Source: Riemerella anatipestifer (GTDB lineage: Bacteria; Bacteroidota; Bacteroidia; Flavobacteriales; Weeksellaceae). From it: a stretch of 64,000 bases of DNA. The stretch spans positions 620,001-684,000 of the forward strand of contig NZ_CP142016.1 in assembly GCF_035666175.1 (NCBI RefSeq). The letters run 5' to 3'. Both the position numbers and the translations under genes were made by a program. Positions 1-7,755 of this stretch are shown here, piece by piece (position 1 is the first letter of the stretch; each line of letters starts with the position of its first letter). The notes under the pieces are model-generated. The model was not told where the DNA came from, did not search any database, and saw only the letters and a program-made list of their open reading frames with translations.

Positions 1-536
1 GCGTTATCTTTACTAATTGGAAGGAAGGCGACTTTGATACATCTATTCCTTACTGCTATGGTCAAGATTACGGATTTAGCATAGACCCAGATACCCTAGT
101 TAAGGGAGCTATTGACCACAAAAGAAAAATTATCTATGCTGATGAGAAATATTACGGAAATAATCAACTCTCAACAGATGATTTATATCTGCTAAATAAA
201 AGCCTTATAGACCGAGAAAATGATTTAATAGTAGGCGATAGTGCTGAGCCACGACTAATTGAGGACTTGCGTAAAAAAGGATTAAACATAAAACCAACAA
301 AGAAAAAACCTGGCATCGTGTCCGCCTCTATTTTAAAAATGTTGGAATATCAAATTATTGTAACCGAGAATAGCTATAACCTCAAAAAGGAACTCCGCAA
401 TTACACTTGGAACGATAAAAAAGCGGGTATCCCTATTGATAAACATAACCACTTGATAGACGCTCTTCGTTACGGCTTTATAGAACTTGACGAACCTATC
501 CAAAACGATTTACAGCAGATTGCGAGTATTTTGTAA
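1..536 (+). CDS. Phage terminase large subunit, C-terminal part (cut by window edge)
   Basis: The reading frame is open from base 3, so the start lies outside the window and only about 177 residues are visible. They match the nuclease half of a large terminase: an acidic GQDYGFSID strand, a second acidic block IVGDSAEPRLIEDL, and a terminal HNHLIDALRYGF segment typical of the RNase H-like domain. The enzyme cuts concatemeric DNA and drives it into the procapsid through the portal encoded next. The ATPase half is missing only because of the window edge. The order terminase, portal, minor head is the usual one and supports the call. Confidence 0.85.
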   Translation, partial: VIFTNWKEGDFDTSIPYCYGQDYGFSIDPDTLVKGAIDHKRKIIYADEKYYGNNQLSTDDLYLLNKSLIDRENDLIVGDSAEPRLIEDLRKKGLNIKPTKKKPGIVSASILKMLEYQIIVTENSYNLKKELRNYTWNDKKAGIPIDKHNHLIDALRYGFIELDEPIQNDLQQIASIL

Positions 537-627
537 ATAAAACACGCTTTTAAAATCGAAAATTTAGTTTTTCTGTCAAATCCCCCTCTATTGCTATTGT
601 TAGCGGTTTTTGGTATAGTTAATTTTG
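533..627 (+). promoter_or_regulatory. Phage late promoter copy A with upstream palindrome-like box
   Basis: A box CACGC-TTTTAAAATC ends at 557 and is followed by an A/T-rich TTTAGTTTTT block. A -33 TTG at 597-599 and a -7 TAATTTTG at 620-627 are separated by 20 bp. The left arm of the palindrome is degenerate here. From the last C of the box to the first T of the -7 is exactly 63 bp, as in the copies before 4309 and 13273. It drives the portal operon. Confidence 0.7.
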
Positions 628-649
628 TGATTATCACTAATATATCATT

Positions 650-2008
650 ATGAATACCATTGCTCAAGAAATAGAAAAACATAAAGGGGAGCGTACTTTG
701 CCTGATATTACGCTGTTCAACTCCCAATATGAAGTAAAAAAGCATAAAATTTTTACCGATTTGGTAAAATACCCGGATAGAACGGTGGTGTCAGACTATA
801 CAGACGAAAAAGGAAATAAGCAAAAACAAAAAGTAACCATACCCCTTAATCGCATCGGTCTTCCCTATCAAAAAAAGATAGTCAATATAGCAACTACCTT
901 TTTATGTGGCGAACCTATCAAATACACGAATAACCTCGAGGACGATGAGCTATTTAAAGCCTTTTTAAAGGTTATTGAAAAAAACAAGATGAAATTTGTG
1001 GATAGAGAAATTGCAACTTCTGTGGGGCGATTTACAGAATGTGCCGAGCTTTGGTATTTTACCGATGAACCTAACGAACATTATGGGTTTAGAGCAAAAT
1101 TTAGGCTAAAGGTTAAAGTTTTGACACCTGACATTTATAGCTTATATCCGAAATTTGACGAAAACGACAACCTTATTTCTTTTGCTCGGGAGTTCAAGAA
1201 TGGAAATAAAACCATTTTTGAGGTTTATACAGACGAAAGAATTATCCGATACGAACAAGAAAAAGAATGGAAAAAAATAAGCGATATTCCTAACGCAATA
1301 GGAAAAATTCCGATAGTGTACTACAAGCAGGAAAATGTAGAGTGGGCAGATGTACAAACTGCCATTGAAAGATTGGAGCATATTTATTCTAACACCGCAG
1401 AAAGCAACGACCGCTTTTCTTTTCCTATTTTAAAACTAAAAGGTAAAGTAACAGGACAATTATCACAAGACAAGTCTGGGCGTGTACTTCAGTTGGAAGA
1501 AGGAGCGGACGCTGAATTTGCCAATCAACCCCAAGCCAACCAAAGCCTTACGGAAGAAACCGACCGTTTAGAGCGAGATGTTCACGACTTTACCGCTACA
1601 CCAAACATTAGCTTTGACAATATGAAAGGTTTGGGTAATATGTTAGCAGGAAGCAATGCTGAATTTTTGTTTTTATCGGCACACCTCAAGGTAATGGACA
1701 AGCTGGCTATTTATATTCCTGCCCTTCAAAGAAGAGCAAGCATCATCAAGTCGCACCTACAAATGTTCAATGTAAAACTAAAGAATAATGACTTAGATGT
1801 AGAGCCAATTATTACACCTTTCATCATCAATAACGATGCGGATTTCGTTCGTTTCTTAATGGAAGCTAATGGCAATAAGCCTCTCTACTCGCAAGAATAT
1901 GCTATGCAAAAACTCGGCATTAAGAATCCAAAAGAAATGATACAGCAGATACAAGAGGAAGACGATAGAATTAACGAATTGGCTAATAGTAAATCATTCG
2001 CTATCTGA
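650..2008 (+). CDS. Phage portal protein (SPP1 gp6-like)
   Basis: This 452-residue protein should form the dodecameric portal ring at the unique capsid vertex, through which DNA enters and to which the tail is joined. The N-terminal segment with YQKKIVNIATTFLCGEPI is characteristic of the SPP1 gp6-type portal family, and the length is normal for it. The middle contains the AESNDRFSFPILKLKG and FANQPQ region seen in such portals, and the C-terminus is an acidic helix. The gene begins 22 bp after the -7 box of late promoter A. Its stop overlaps the start of the minor head gene by one base (TGATG), which implies translational coupling. Confidence 0.88.
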   Translation: MNTIAQEIEKHKGERTLPDITLFNSQYEVKKHKIFTDLVKYPDRTVVSDYTDEKGNKQKQKVTIPLNRIGLPYQKKIVNIATTFLCGEPIKYTNNLEDDELFKAFLKVIEKNKMKFVDREIATSVGRFTECAELWYFTDEPNEHYGFRAKFRLKVKVLTPDIYSLYPKFDENDNLISFAREFKNGNKTIFEVYTDERIIRYEQEKEWKKISDIPNAIGKIPIVYYKQENVEWADVQTAIERLEHIYSNTAESNDRFSFPILKLKGKVTGQLSQDKSGRVLQLEEGADAEFANQPQANQSLTEETDRLERDVHDFTATPNISFDNMKGLGNMLAGSNAEFLFLSAHLKVMDKLAIYIPALQRRASIIKSHLQMFNVKLKNNDLDVEPIITPFIINNDADFVRFLMEANGNKPLYSQEYAMQKLGIKNPKEMIQQIQEEDDRINELANSKSFAI

Positions 2009-2970
2009 TGGACTTTGATACGCTACATAGGAGACGAGTAAAACAATACGGAAGAACCCTTGAACAAATCTACAATGGTTTAATTGTAAGGGTTTCATCT
2101 TTGGTGGTTAAGTCTGATATTACAGACAAGATTTACCGCTTCCGCAATAATAAAAAAATACTGCTGGAGATTGAAAAGGCTTTAGATTCTTATTACAAAA
2201 ACACGCTTAATACTATCAATATTGGTACGGAGAAACAATGGCTATTTGCAAATGAAAAATACAATGCTTTGCGAATAGCTACTTTGGAAAGGTTAGCTCA
2301 TAAACTAAGCAAGGAAACCTATATCCGAGAGATTGAAAAGGTAGCAAAAACGCCTCATAACCTCAAAGCCTTACATTCTTTTCAGCAACGAAAGATAAAC
2401 GATTTTACACTATCCGAAAGAGTTTGGAGTATCACCCAACAAGTAAAGTCCGAGTTAGAGATGGCTATTGATGTTAGCCTTTCGGAGGGAATAAGTGCCA
2501 ATGAACTCGCTCGTAAAATCAAAAAGAACCTAAACGAACCTGACAGACTATATCGCAGGATAAGAGATAAACACGGTAATTTAGTATTAAGTCAAAATGC
2601 CAAATATTATAATCCAGGTCAGGGCGTTTACCGTTCGGCACACAAAAACGCTTTACGATTAGCTAAGGAGGAAATTAACACCGCCTACCGCACCAGCGAA
2701 CAAATAAGAATAATGCAGAATAATGATGTTGTTGGTGTGGAAATTCACTTATCCCCAAGTCATAAGGTTTACGACATTTGCGATGAGTTAGCAGGAAGAT
2801 ACCCTAAAAACTTCATCTGGAACAAGTGGCATATTGGCTGTATGTGCCACAGAAGAACCATTTTAAAAAGCGATGAGGAACTCATAAAGGAACTCAACAA
2901 TAACCAAGAACTGCCGCCTGAAACCTCTAAATACTATATAGGAGCAACACCGAAGCAGTTTAATCAGTAG
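2008..2970 (+). CDS. Phage minor head protein (Mu F / SPP1 gp7-like), with in-frame TAG before the C-terminal tail
   Basis: This 320-residue protein belongs to the head-morphogenesis family that packs beside the portal. The first 200 residues are helical. The signature region near the end, DICDELAGRYPKNF then WHIGCMCHRRTIL, is the cysteine/histidine motif of the family. A TAG stop ends the frame at 2970, but the same frame then runs on without a stop for 26 codons to a TAA at 3051 and reads as a plausible lysine- and tryptophan-containing tail (KNWKYKPEWIENNAK). The TAG may therefore be a recent nonsense mutation or a readthrough site. The call of the domain itself is secure. Confidence 0.82.
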   Translation: MDFDTLHRRRVKQYGRTLEQIYNGLIVRVSSLVVKSDITDKIYRFRNNKKILLEIEKALDSYYKNTLNTINIGTEKQWLFANEKYNALRIATLERLAHKLSKETYIREIEKVAKTPHNLKALHSFQQRKINDFTLSERVWSITQQVKSELEMAIDVSLSEGISANELARKIKKNLNEPDRLYRRIRDKHGNLVLSQNAKYYNPGQGVYRSAHKNALRLAKEEINTAYRTSEQIRIMQNNDVVGVEIHLSPSHKVYDICDELAGRYPKNFIWNKWHIGCMCHRRTILKSDEELIKELNNNQELPPETSKYYIGATPKQFNQ

Positions 2971-3045
2971 GTTAAAGACAATAAAGACCGCTTTAAGAAT
3001 TGGAAGTATAAACCCGAGTGGATAGAAAATAACGCCAAATTAATT

Positions 3046-3249
3046 TCATAACTTCTCCGCCTCCCTTTTAATAAAAGCAACCAAATCATCAAGGTTTTTT
3101 TGATTAAACCAATGGCGGGGATTATTATCATTTTTTTTACAATTAAAGGTAGAGGCTTTCACTCCCATAATTTCTGCCGCCTTTGTTCCTGTCATTCCAA
3201 ATAGGTCTAAGATTTCTAAAATCCGTTCCTTTATTTTATCATTATCCAT
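3046..3249 (-). CDS. Small helix-turn-helix protein
   Basis: This 67-residue protein has a probable helix-turn-helix at residues 20-35 (TKAAEIMGVKASTFNCK) followed by a lysine-rich helix. It probably binds DNA as a small phage regulator. It lies on the strand opposite to the late genes and overlaps the next upstream minus-strand gene by 19 bases, which suggests one transcript from the promoter at 3600-3631. No specific family is recognised. A non-regulatory accessory role cannot be excluded. Confidence 0.5.
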   Translation of the reverse strand: MDNDKIKERILEILDLFGMTGTKAAEIMGVKASTFNCKKNDNNPRHWFNQKNLDDLVAFIKREAEKL

Positions 3250-3380
3250 ATAAGCCCAATTACAGCAATGCCAATTAAAATAACCTGTTCCAAAGACAAC
3301 TCAAGAACAAAAGTCTTTTCGTAACCCTCCGTGTTTATTTCTTTCCATTTAGAACGGAGACTTTTTAAAAAATATTTCAT
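3231..3380 (-). CDS. Small single-pass membrane protein, unknown function
   Basis: The start at 3380 gives 49 residues. A longer frame reaches 3425 but would begin inside a stem-loop. The N-terminal half is basic and amphipathic. Residues 29-48 (VILIGIAVIGLIWIM) form one hydrophobic helix that ends in a single lysine. Small one-helix phage proteins of this type can be toxins, holin-like or superinfection-exclusion factors, but nothing here decides between them. It overlaps the downstream HTH gene, so the two are probably coexpressed. The upstream 210 bases are non-coding and rich in inverted repeats. Confidence 0.45.
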   Translation of the reverse strand: MKYFLKSLRSKWKEINTEGYEKTFVLELSLEQVILIGIAVIGLIWIMIK

Positions 3381-3389
3381 AACTTTGTT

Positions 3390-3599
3390 TTGTGAAAAAT
3401 CAATGAGGTGGGATTTTAACCCCACCGAGTTAGAAATTAGAAAATTAGTTTTAATAAATCTTTGATTGCTACCAACAACCTGATTTTAAAACCTCTTTTC
3501 AGCTTTCTAAAACTCAATTCAAATCTGAATTTCATTGATTTTTAGTTAAAGTTAAACAAGCGAGGTGCCAACTCGCATAACTGACTTTCAGTTACCCTA
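3390..3599 (-). other. Structured non-coding leader of the minus-strand pair 3231-3380 / 3046-3249
   Basis: No gene is visible here. Read on the minus strand the leader holds a hairpin AACTGA-AAG-TCAGTT, a hairpin GCGAG-N7-CTCGC, a perfect long-range 12-bp inverted repeat (AAAAATCAATGA at 3543-3532 and its complement at 3406-3395), and a GGTGGG-N8-CCCACC hairpin near 3407-3426. That is more pairing than expected by chance for a leader, and suggests a regulatory or independent RNA. Confidence 0.4.
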
Positions 3600-3631
3600 C
3601 AAATTTACGATAATTTATTTAATCGTACAAA
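3600..3631 (-). promoter_or_regulatory. Minus-strand promoter (TAAATTTG -7 box)
   Basis: On the minus strand a TAAATTTG (3607-3600) matches the Bacteroidota -7 consensus TAnnTTTG. A TTTG at 3631-3628 lies 20 bp upstream as the -33 element. It sits directly after the terminator of the preceding minus-strand gene and would make the structured leader plus the two small ORFs. Confidence 0.6.
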
Positions 3632-3660
3632 TAAAAAGCCCTCTATTTAAGGGCTTTTTT
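3631..3660 (-). terminator. Bidirectional intrinsic terminator
   Basis: Stem AAAAAGCCC (3633-3641) pairs with GGGCTTTTT (3651-3659). It ends transcription of the minus-strand gene at 3665-3895, with the T-run on that strand formed by the A-run on the plus strand. It is just upstream of the next minus-strand promoter. Confidence 0.75.
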
Positions 3661-3664
3661 AATA

Positions 3665-3895
3665 TTATCCAAGAAATTTTTTAAACCACCTTTCGGCTTC
3701 CATTTTATTTTTACGAATGGGAATATCCACTTTTAAATCCTTTGTTTTGCTTTCATTGGTGGTCATTACTTCTCCTTGTAAATTCACACAGTAATTGTGT
3801 TCGTTTCTGGAAAGCTCGTATAAGTTATGGCTTCCGTAATTAGTAAAAGTAAATCCTTTTTGCATCAGAAATTCTGAAAAATTAAATGTACTCAT
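3665..3895 (-). CDS. Hypothetical phage protein, 76 residues
   Basis: This small soluble protein has no recognised domain. It has a SEFLMQKGFTFTNYGSHNLYELSR opening, split here as SEFLMQKGF and TNYGSHNLYELSR, with alternating polar and aromatic residues, and a basic C-terminus ending in WFKKF. The pattern looks like a compact alpha/beta fold. It lies 13 bases after an HTH gene on the same strand and ends just before a strong terminator, so the two form one unit. Function is unknown. A phage regulatory or anti-defence accessory role is only a guess based on location. Confidence 0.5.
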   Translation of the reverse strand: MSTFNFSEFLMQKGFTFTNYGSHNLYELSRNEHNYCVNLQGEVMTTNESKTKDLKVDIPIRKNKMEAERWFKKFLG

Positions 3896-3908
3896 AGTTA
3901 TTTGGTTA

Positions 3909-4175
3909 TTAGTTTTTAATCCATTTTAACACCTCTTCCGTTATAAATATGGGTCTTTTGCGTTGTCTTAAAGAATCATAGCCTCCCCTTATTATTTCTT
4001 CAGGAAGTATCTTGCCCTTTAAAAGTTTATAAACTTTCCGATTGTCCACCCCCATAGTCTTGGCAAAATCATCAATAGACATTGTGATACTCCTTGCCTT
4101 TTCTATAAGATAAGCACTCTCCATCATTTCAAAGGTGGTCATATCGGCTATTCTCTTGTGTAAAATCTCGTTCAT
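3909..4175 (-). CDS. Helix-turn-helix DNA-binding protein, 88 residues
   Basis: Residues 35-55 (IDDFAKTMGVDNRKVYKLL) look like a helix-turn-helix of the excisionase/HTH_17 style, and the C-terminus carries a basic wing (RQRKRPIFITEEVLKWIK). It is probably a small phage regulator. Its start codon directly abuts the palindrome of late promoter B, and its likely promoter (TATCTTTG at 4282-4275 on the minus strand) faces that late promoter. It could therefore sense or affect late transcription, but this is inference. It is followed by the 76-residue hypothetical gene. Confidence 0.55.
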   Translation of the reverse strand: MNEILHKRIADMTTFEMMESAYLIEKARSITMSIDDFAKTMGVDNRKVYKLLKGKILPEEIIRGGYDSLRQRKRPIFITEEVLKWIKN

Positions 4176-4269
4176 ATTTTAAAACACGCTTTTAAAATCA
4201 GAAATTTAATTTTTAACGCTATTTGTTTGGTTTTCCTATTGTAAGGAGTTATTACTTAAAGTAGTTTTG
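4174..4269 (+). promoter_or_regulatory. Phage late promoter copy B with palindrome
   Basis: Palindrome arms ATTTTAAAA and TTTTAAAAT flank CACGC and end at 4199. A TTTAATTTTT block follows, then a -33 TTG (4239-4241), 20 bp, and a -7 TAGTTTTG (4262-4269). The 63-bp distance from the palindrome to the -7 is identical to copies A and C. It drives the scaffold and capsid operon. Confidence 0.72.
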
Positions 4270-4308
4270 TAACACAAAGATACTAAAAAAACTAATAACC
4301 ATTTATCT

Positions 4309-4953
4309 ATGAACAAAAAAATTCTTGAATTACTTAAAACTAAATACAAAGATTTAGGGTTAAGTGAAAGCATTTTGAAAGTTACAGCCGACAGATTGGC
4401 AAGAACGGTCAAAGAAGAAGCAGAAGAAGCGGAAATCACCCAAGCGATTGAAAGCGTGGAAAGTGAATTGCGTATGTATCAATCCTTTGAGGACAGGAAT
4501 CGAACTCTTTTAAAAGAGGTTAAGGATTTGAAAGAGAAGTTAGAGAAGAACGAACCAACTCCAAACCCCGAACCAAATCCTAATCCAAGACCAAATGAGG
4601 GCAATCCTGAACCAAATCCAATGTTGGAATTACTGAAAGAATTAAAAGGGGAAATCACCGCTTTAAAATCCGAAAAAATCCAACAGACCAATAAGGAAAA
4701 GCTAACTGCAAAACTTCAAGAGTTAGGTGTAAATGAGAACTTCTACAAGTTGCATATTGACGGAAAAACCTTTGAGAATGACGAGCAAATCAACGAGTTT
4801 GCGAACCAACTAAAAGAAAGCCAAGATGCGTTTACACAGTCTATTAACAACGATTTGCTGAAAAACCAAAGCAACCCATTGTTTGGAGATAGAGCAGTAG
4901 AGGGACAAGTTTCTGCCGATGTTCAGGATTATATCAAAACCAAGTTTAATTAA
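4309..4953 (+). CDS. Probable phage capsid scaffolding protein
   Basis: This 214-residue protein is acidic and strongly helical at both ends, with predicted coiled coil around residues 45-85 (EDRNRTLLKEVKDLKEKLEK) and 105-140. The two halves are split by a proline/asparagine linker of PNPEPNPN type at about residues 85-105. Position two genes before the major capsid gene and this composition match scaffold proteins that direct procapsid assembly and are then lost. It is the first gene after late promoter B. A role as a minor capsid or internal core protein is possible, because no diagnostic motif exists. Confidence 0.55.
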   Translation: MNKKILELLKTKYKDLGLSESILKVTADRLARTVKEEAEEAEITQAIESVESELRMYQSFEDRNRTLLKEVKDLKEKLEKNEPTPNPEPNPNPRPNEGNPEPNPMLELLKELKGEITALKSEKIQQTNKEKLTAKLQELGVNENFYKLHIDGKTFENDEQINEFANQLKESQDAFTQSINNDLLKNQSNPLFGDRAVEGQVSADVQDYIKTKFN

Positions 4954-5173
4954 AATCAGAACTAAGAAATGAAAAAAGTTAAAAAAACGGACGGCATTGC
5001 TCGCCAGATTGTCGTTTTTGACCAAGTGGACTCAACTTATGCTGGCGGAGTCCATATTAACGCAGAAAAAGCAAAAGAAAGATTTTCGGACGGTGTTGTT
5101 CCCGCAGGAACGCTTTTAATTCCTGATACAGAGGGTATGTTCAAACCGTTGAACGATGATTTATCTACTGTCA

Positions 5174-6153
5174 ACTCGTTGTGCATTTTAAATAATACTG
5201 ATTTTTAGATGATTTAATTTTCTTTGGAAGATAAATTTATTGATATATTGAATAACCGTTGCGGCGGTTATTTTACTGATTATCCTTGTTTTAAAGCCTT
5301 CAAAAGTTTTAGCATTGTTTCTTTTAATCATAAATTGGTCGCAAAGTTGAGAGAAAAATGTCTCAATTCGTTTTCGCTTTTTCTTGTACAATGAAAATTG
5401 AGGAATATAATCTTTCTGATTACTTCTCATTGGTGTATCTAATTTAATATTAGCATAGTTAAATAAATCTATTTGAACTTTTGCTGATAAATAGCCTCTA
5501 TCTCCAATTAAAGTACAGTTTCGCATTTGCTCACCAATATCTTTTAAATAGTGGATGTCGTGAACGGATGCAGGGCTTATATCAAAATTCTTAATCACAC
5601 CATTTAAAGAACATACTGCGTGTAGTTTATAGCCATAGAAATATAATTTCTGTGAAGCACAATAACCATATGTTGGTGAAGAATAGGATTGCTCTTTACA
5701 AATTTTTGAACGAGTAGAACGAGCATTTTCACAAACTTTCATTGGCATGCTATCAACGATAAAAATATCTTCAAACTCATTGAACTCCATCGAAATACGC
5801 TGTCTAATTTGCTCTGTTTGTAGGGATAGTCTTCGTTTTCGCTTATTGTAAACACTTCTTTCAATTTTGTTTATCAGAGAGTTTGGCAATTTTCTAAATA
5901 ACTGTAATTCGCTATCAATACTCAAGTATTCAGCAGTAATATTAAGACTTATGACTTCTAAATCGCTCATTTTAGGTGTTCTTCTCTGATAACTAATCAG
6001 TTGATTTTCTGAAAAAAGTCCTAAAACTTCCAAAATTCTTTCATATATTTGCTCTATGTTGTTCATTTATATCGTTTTATAGCAAAAACAATATACTGAT
6101 TTTCAGTCTAATAAACAACTCTTGTTTTTTTCATTTCATAATGCACAACGGGT
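5174..6153 (-). mobile_element. IS982-family insertion sequence, copy 1 (ISRa1-like)
   Basis: This is a 980-bp element bounded by imperfect inverted repeats ACTCGTTGTGCATT (left) and the complement of AATGCACAACGGGT (right). It is flanked by perfect 8-bp target duplications TACTGTCA at 5166-5173 and 6154-6161. One transposase gene fills it. A second copy at 35429-36408 has the same length and orientation and only a few base differences, so both arrived recently. Confidence 0.93.
5188..6066 (-). CDS. IS982-family transposase, copy 1
   Basis: This 292-residue DDE transposase catalyses cut or copy transposition of the surrounding element. The N-terminal half carries the helical DNA-binding region (SDLEVISLNITAEYLSIDSE). 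The catalytic core shows FIVDSMPMKVCENAR for the first acidic residue, LIGDRGYLS for the second, and KRKRIETFFSQL for the final glutamate. The frame is intact and of normal family length. It differs from the second copy by one residue (RNNAKTF here, RNYAKTF there). It lies on the strand opposite to the late operon it interrupts. Confidence 0.93.
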   Translation of the reverse strand: MNNIEQIYERILEVLGLFSENQLISYQRRTPKMSDLEVISLNITAEYLSIDSELQLFRKLPNSLINKIERSVYNKRKRRLSLQTEQIRQRISMEFNEFEDIFIVDSMPMKVCENARSTRSKICKEQSYSSPTYGYCASQKLYFYGYKLHAVCSLNGVIKNFDISPASVHDIHYLKDIGEQMRNCTLIGDRGYLSAKVQIDLFNYANIKLDTPMRSNQKDYIPQFSLYKKKRKRIETFFSQLCDQFMIKRNNAKTFEGFKTRIISKITAATVIQYINKFIFQRKLNHLKISII

Positions 6154-6349
6154 TACTGTCAATGTTGTAGGAGCAATCGGGCTAACCGCTCACGATGTGG
6201 CTATTGATGATATGCCTTTAGTAGCTGTTGTTATGGCTGGAACTGCAAGGAAAGATGCTTTACCTGACAAAGAGAAAGCAGGTGTAGGATTTATCAAAAC
6301 GGTTCTTCCAAGAATTTCATTCGTTTAACCTTAAAATAAAAACTAAACT

Positions 6350-7432
6350 ATGATAAACGCAAATAATATTATTCCTGAATTTAGTCAGGCAAATTTGGAA
6401 GCTGTTTTGAACGCTTACCCTTTGGGCGAGTTTCAATACAGAAACTTGTTCCCGTTGGAGTTTAACCCAACCTTGAACTTTGCAAGTATAGAGGGGTCAA
6501 TGGGAGCAAAAATAATGGCTGACATTGTGGCTATTGGCTCAAAAGCATCAAGAAAAGGGCGTGATTTTGTAGAATCAATCAAAGGAGAAATTCCAAAGAT
6601 TGAAATTGCAAGGGATAAAGACGAGAAGGACTTGCTTAGAATCCAACAACTAAGAAACTCTGTTGCTCTTTATCCTCAAAATCAAGCAATAAAAAACCAG
6701 CTCATTGATAAAATTTACGAAGATGTAACCTTTGCGGTGGACGGGGTAAACGCTCGTTTGGAATGGGTAGCTAAACAGTTAATTTCTAACGGAAAGTTCA
6801 AGACCACTGTTAAAAATAATGCTGGGGGCGTGGCAAATGTGGAGATTGATTTTAAAATCAAAACTCAAAATGCTAAGAAAAATTGGTTTAGTGCAGCAGA
6901 TGCTGACCCTATTAAAGAAATTACAGATTTGCAAAGCGAGGCACGAGGCAAAGGGTATAGATATACTACTATCACACTTGAAAGAGATGTGTTAGATGTA
7001 TTACTTGCTAATCCTTTGGTTCGTCAGTTTGTACACGGTATTCCTGTAAATTCTTCTACGGTATTGCCAAATATCACGGTAGAACAGTTAAATGCCCAAC
7101 TGCAAGGAAAAGGGTTGCCTACATTCAGATTGGTAGAATCGTTTGTCGCTCACGAAAACAAAGCAGGGCAAGTAGAAGCCACTAATGGTTGGGAAGCTGG
7201 AAATATTTTGTTTTCTGTGTCTCCAATCTTAGGAACTACACAATATACAACTACTACGGAGTTTAATATGAACTTCCCTGACGTAATGAGTAAGGCGGTC
7301 AAAGATGATTTTATCCTTGTGAAAACTTTCGGACACCAAGACCCGATTAGTATTTCAACCAAAGGAACTGCGTTTGCCGTGCCTGTGTTGAACAACACAA
7401 GACAAAATTTAATCTTAAAGACGAAATTCTAA
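6350..7432 (+). CDS. Phage major capsid protein, E-type
   Basis: This 360-residue protein is the shell subunit. The N-terminus (YPLGEFQYRNLFPLEFNPTLNFASIEG) has the pattern of lambda gpE-like capsid proteins, and the long charged helix near residues 80-130 corresponds to the spine region of the HK97 fold. The gene follows the decoration-type gene and overlaps the next gene by one base (TAATG), so translation of the connectors is coupled to it. The chain is intact. It is the best gene for placing this phage among relatives. Confidence 0.85.
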   Translation: MINANNIIPEFSQANLEAVLNAYPLGEFQYRNLFPLEFNPTLNFASIEGSMGAKIMADIVAIGSKASRKGRDFVESIKGEIPKIEIARDKDEKDLLRIQQLRNSVALYPQNQAIKNQLIDKIYEDVTFAVDGVNARLEWVAKQLISNGKFKTTVKNNAGGVANVEIDFKIKTQNAKKNWFSAADADPIKEITDLQSEARGKGYRYTTITLERDVLDVLLANPLVRQFVHGIPVNSSTVLPNITVEQLNAQLQGKGLPTFRLVESFVAHENKAGQVEATNGWEAGNILFSVSPILGTTQYTTTTEFNMNFPDVMSKAVKDDFILVKTFGHQDPISISTKGTAFAVPVLNNTRQNLILKTKF

Positions 7433-7755
7433 TGACTATCGGGGAGTATATCAAAGAGAAACTAAATTTATGGTCGGTGTCTTACTCTGACGCCTTAATT
7501 AGTGCAGAATTATCAAAGTTAGACTTGCAAATGGAAAGCGAGTATAACAATGAAACAGCCTCTAAATTAGATTTGTTTTTCTACAATTTACTCCCCGAAA
7601 TGTTATTGCTCCCAAACAGCGTTAGTGAGGGCGGATACTCTATATCTTTTGATAAAAAAGCAGTAGAGGGCTATTATCAAATGCTATGTGAGAAACTGGG
7701 GAAGCCTAATCTTTTGCCTAAACCAACAATTAAGGACATTTCTAACCAATGGTAA
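7432..7755 (+). CDS. Phage head-tail connector (adaptor) protein
   Basis: This 107-residue all-helical protein (IGEYIKEKLNLWSVSYSDALISAEL) sits directly after the major capsid gene. Adaptor proteins that dock on the portal and begin the neck have this size, fold and position. Start and stop overlap both neighbours by a few bases. There is no motif that proves the role, so the call rests on gene order and secondary structure. Confidence 0.6.
   Translation: MTIGEYIKEKLNLWSVSYSDALISAELSKLDLQMESEYNNETASKLDLFFYNLLPEMLLLPNSVSEGGYSISFDKKAVEGYYQMLCEKLGKPNLLPKPTIKDISNQW

Larger units (their letters stand above)
4969..6328 (+). pseudogene. Head decoration or head-fibre type gene, split by an insertion sequence
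   Basis: Bases 4969-5173 and 6162-6328 are two halves of one gene. Removing the IS and one copy of the 8-bp duplication TACTGTCA restores a continuous frame of 123 residues across the join (DDLSTVN then VVGAIGLTAHDV). The product is small and beta-rich, with a GGVHINAEKAKERFSDG and VPAGTLLIP pattern. It lies just before the major capsid gene, where phages encode decoration or capsid-stabilising proteins. The insertion adds only a few codons and a stop to the first half. The second half has no good start. The disrupted product may make capsids unstable, or may be dispensable. Confidence 0.75.

Noticed and set aside
3482-3501. Fourth copy of the late palindrome
   Set aside because: Only the left arm GATTTTAAAA is present, and there is no -7 box at 63 bp.
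6849-6866. GATTTTAAAATC inside the major capsid gene
   Set aside because: It lacks the 5-bp centre and lies within coding sequence, so it is likely chance in AT-rich DNA.
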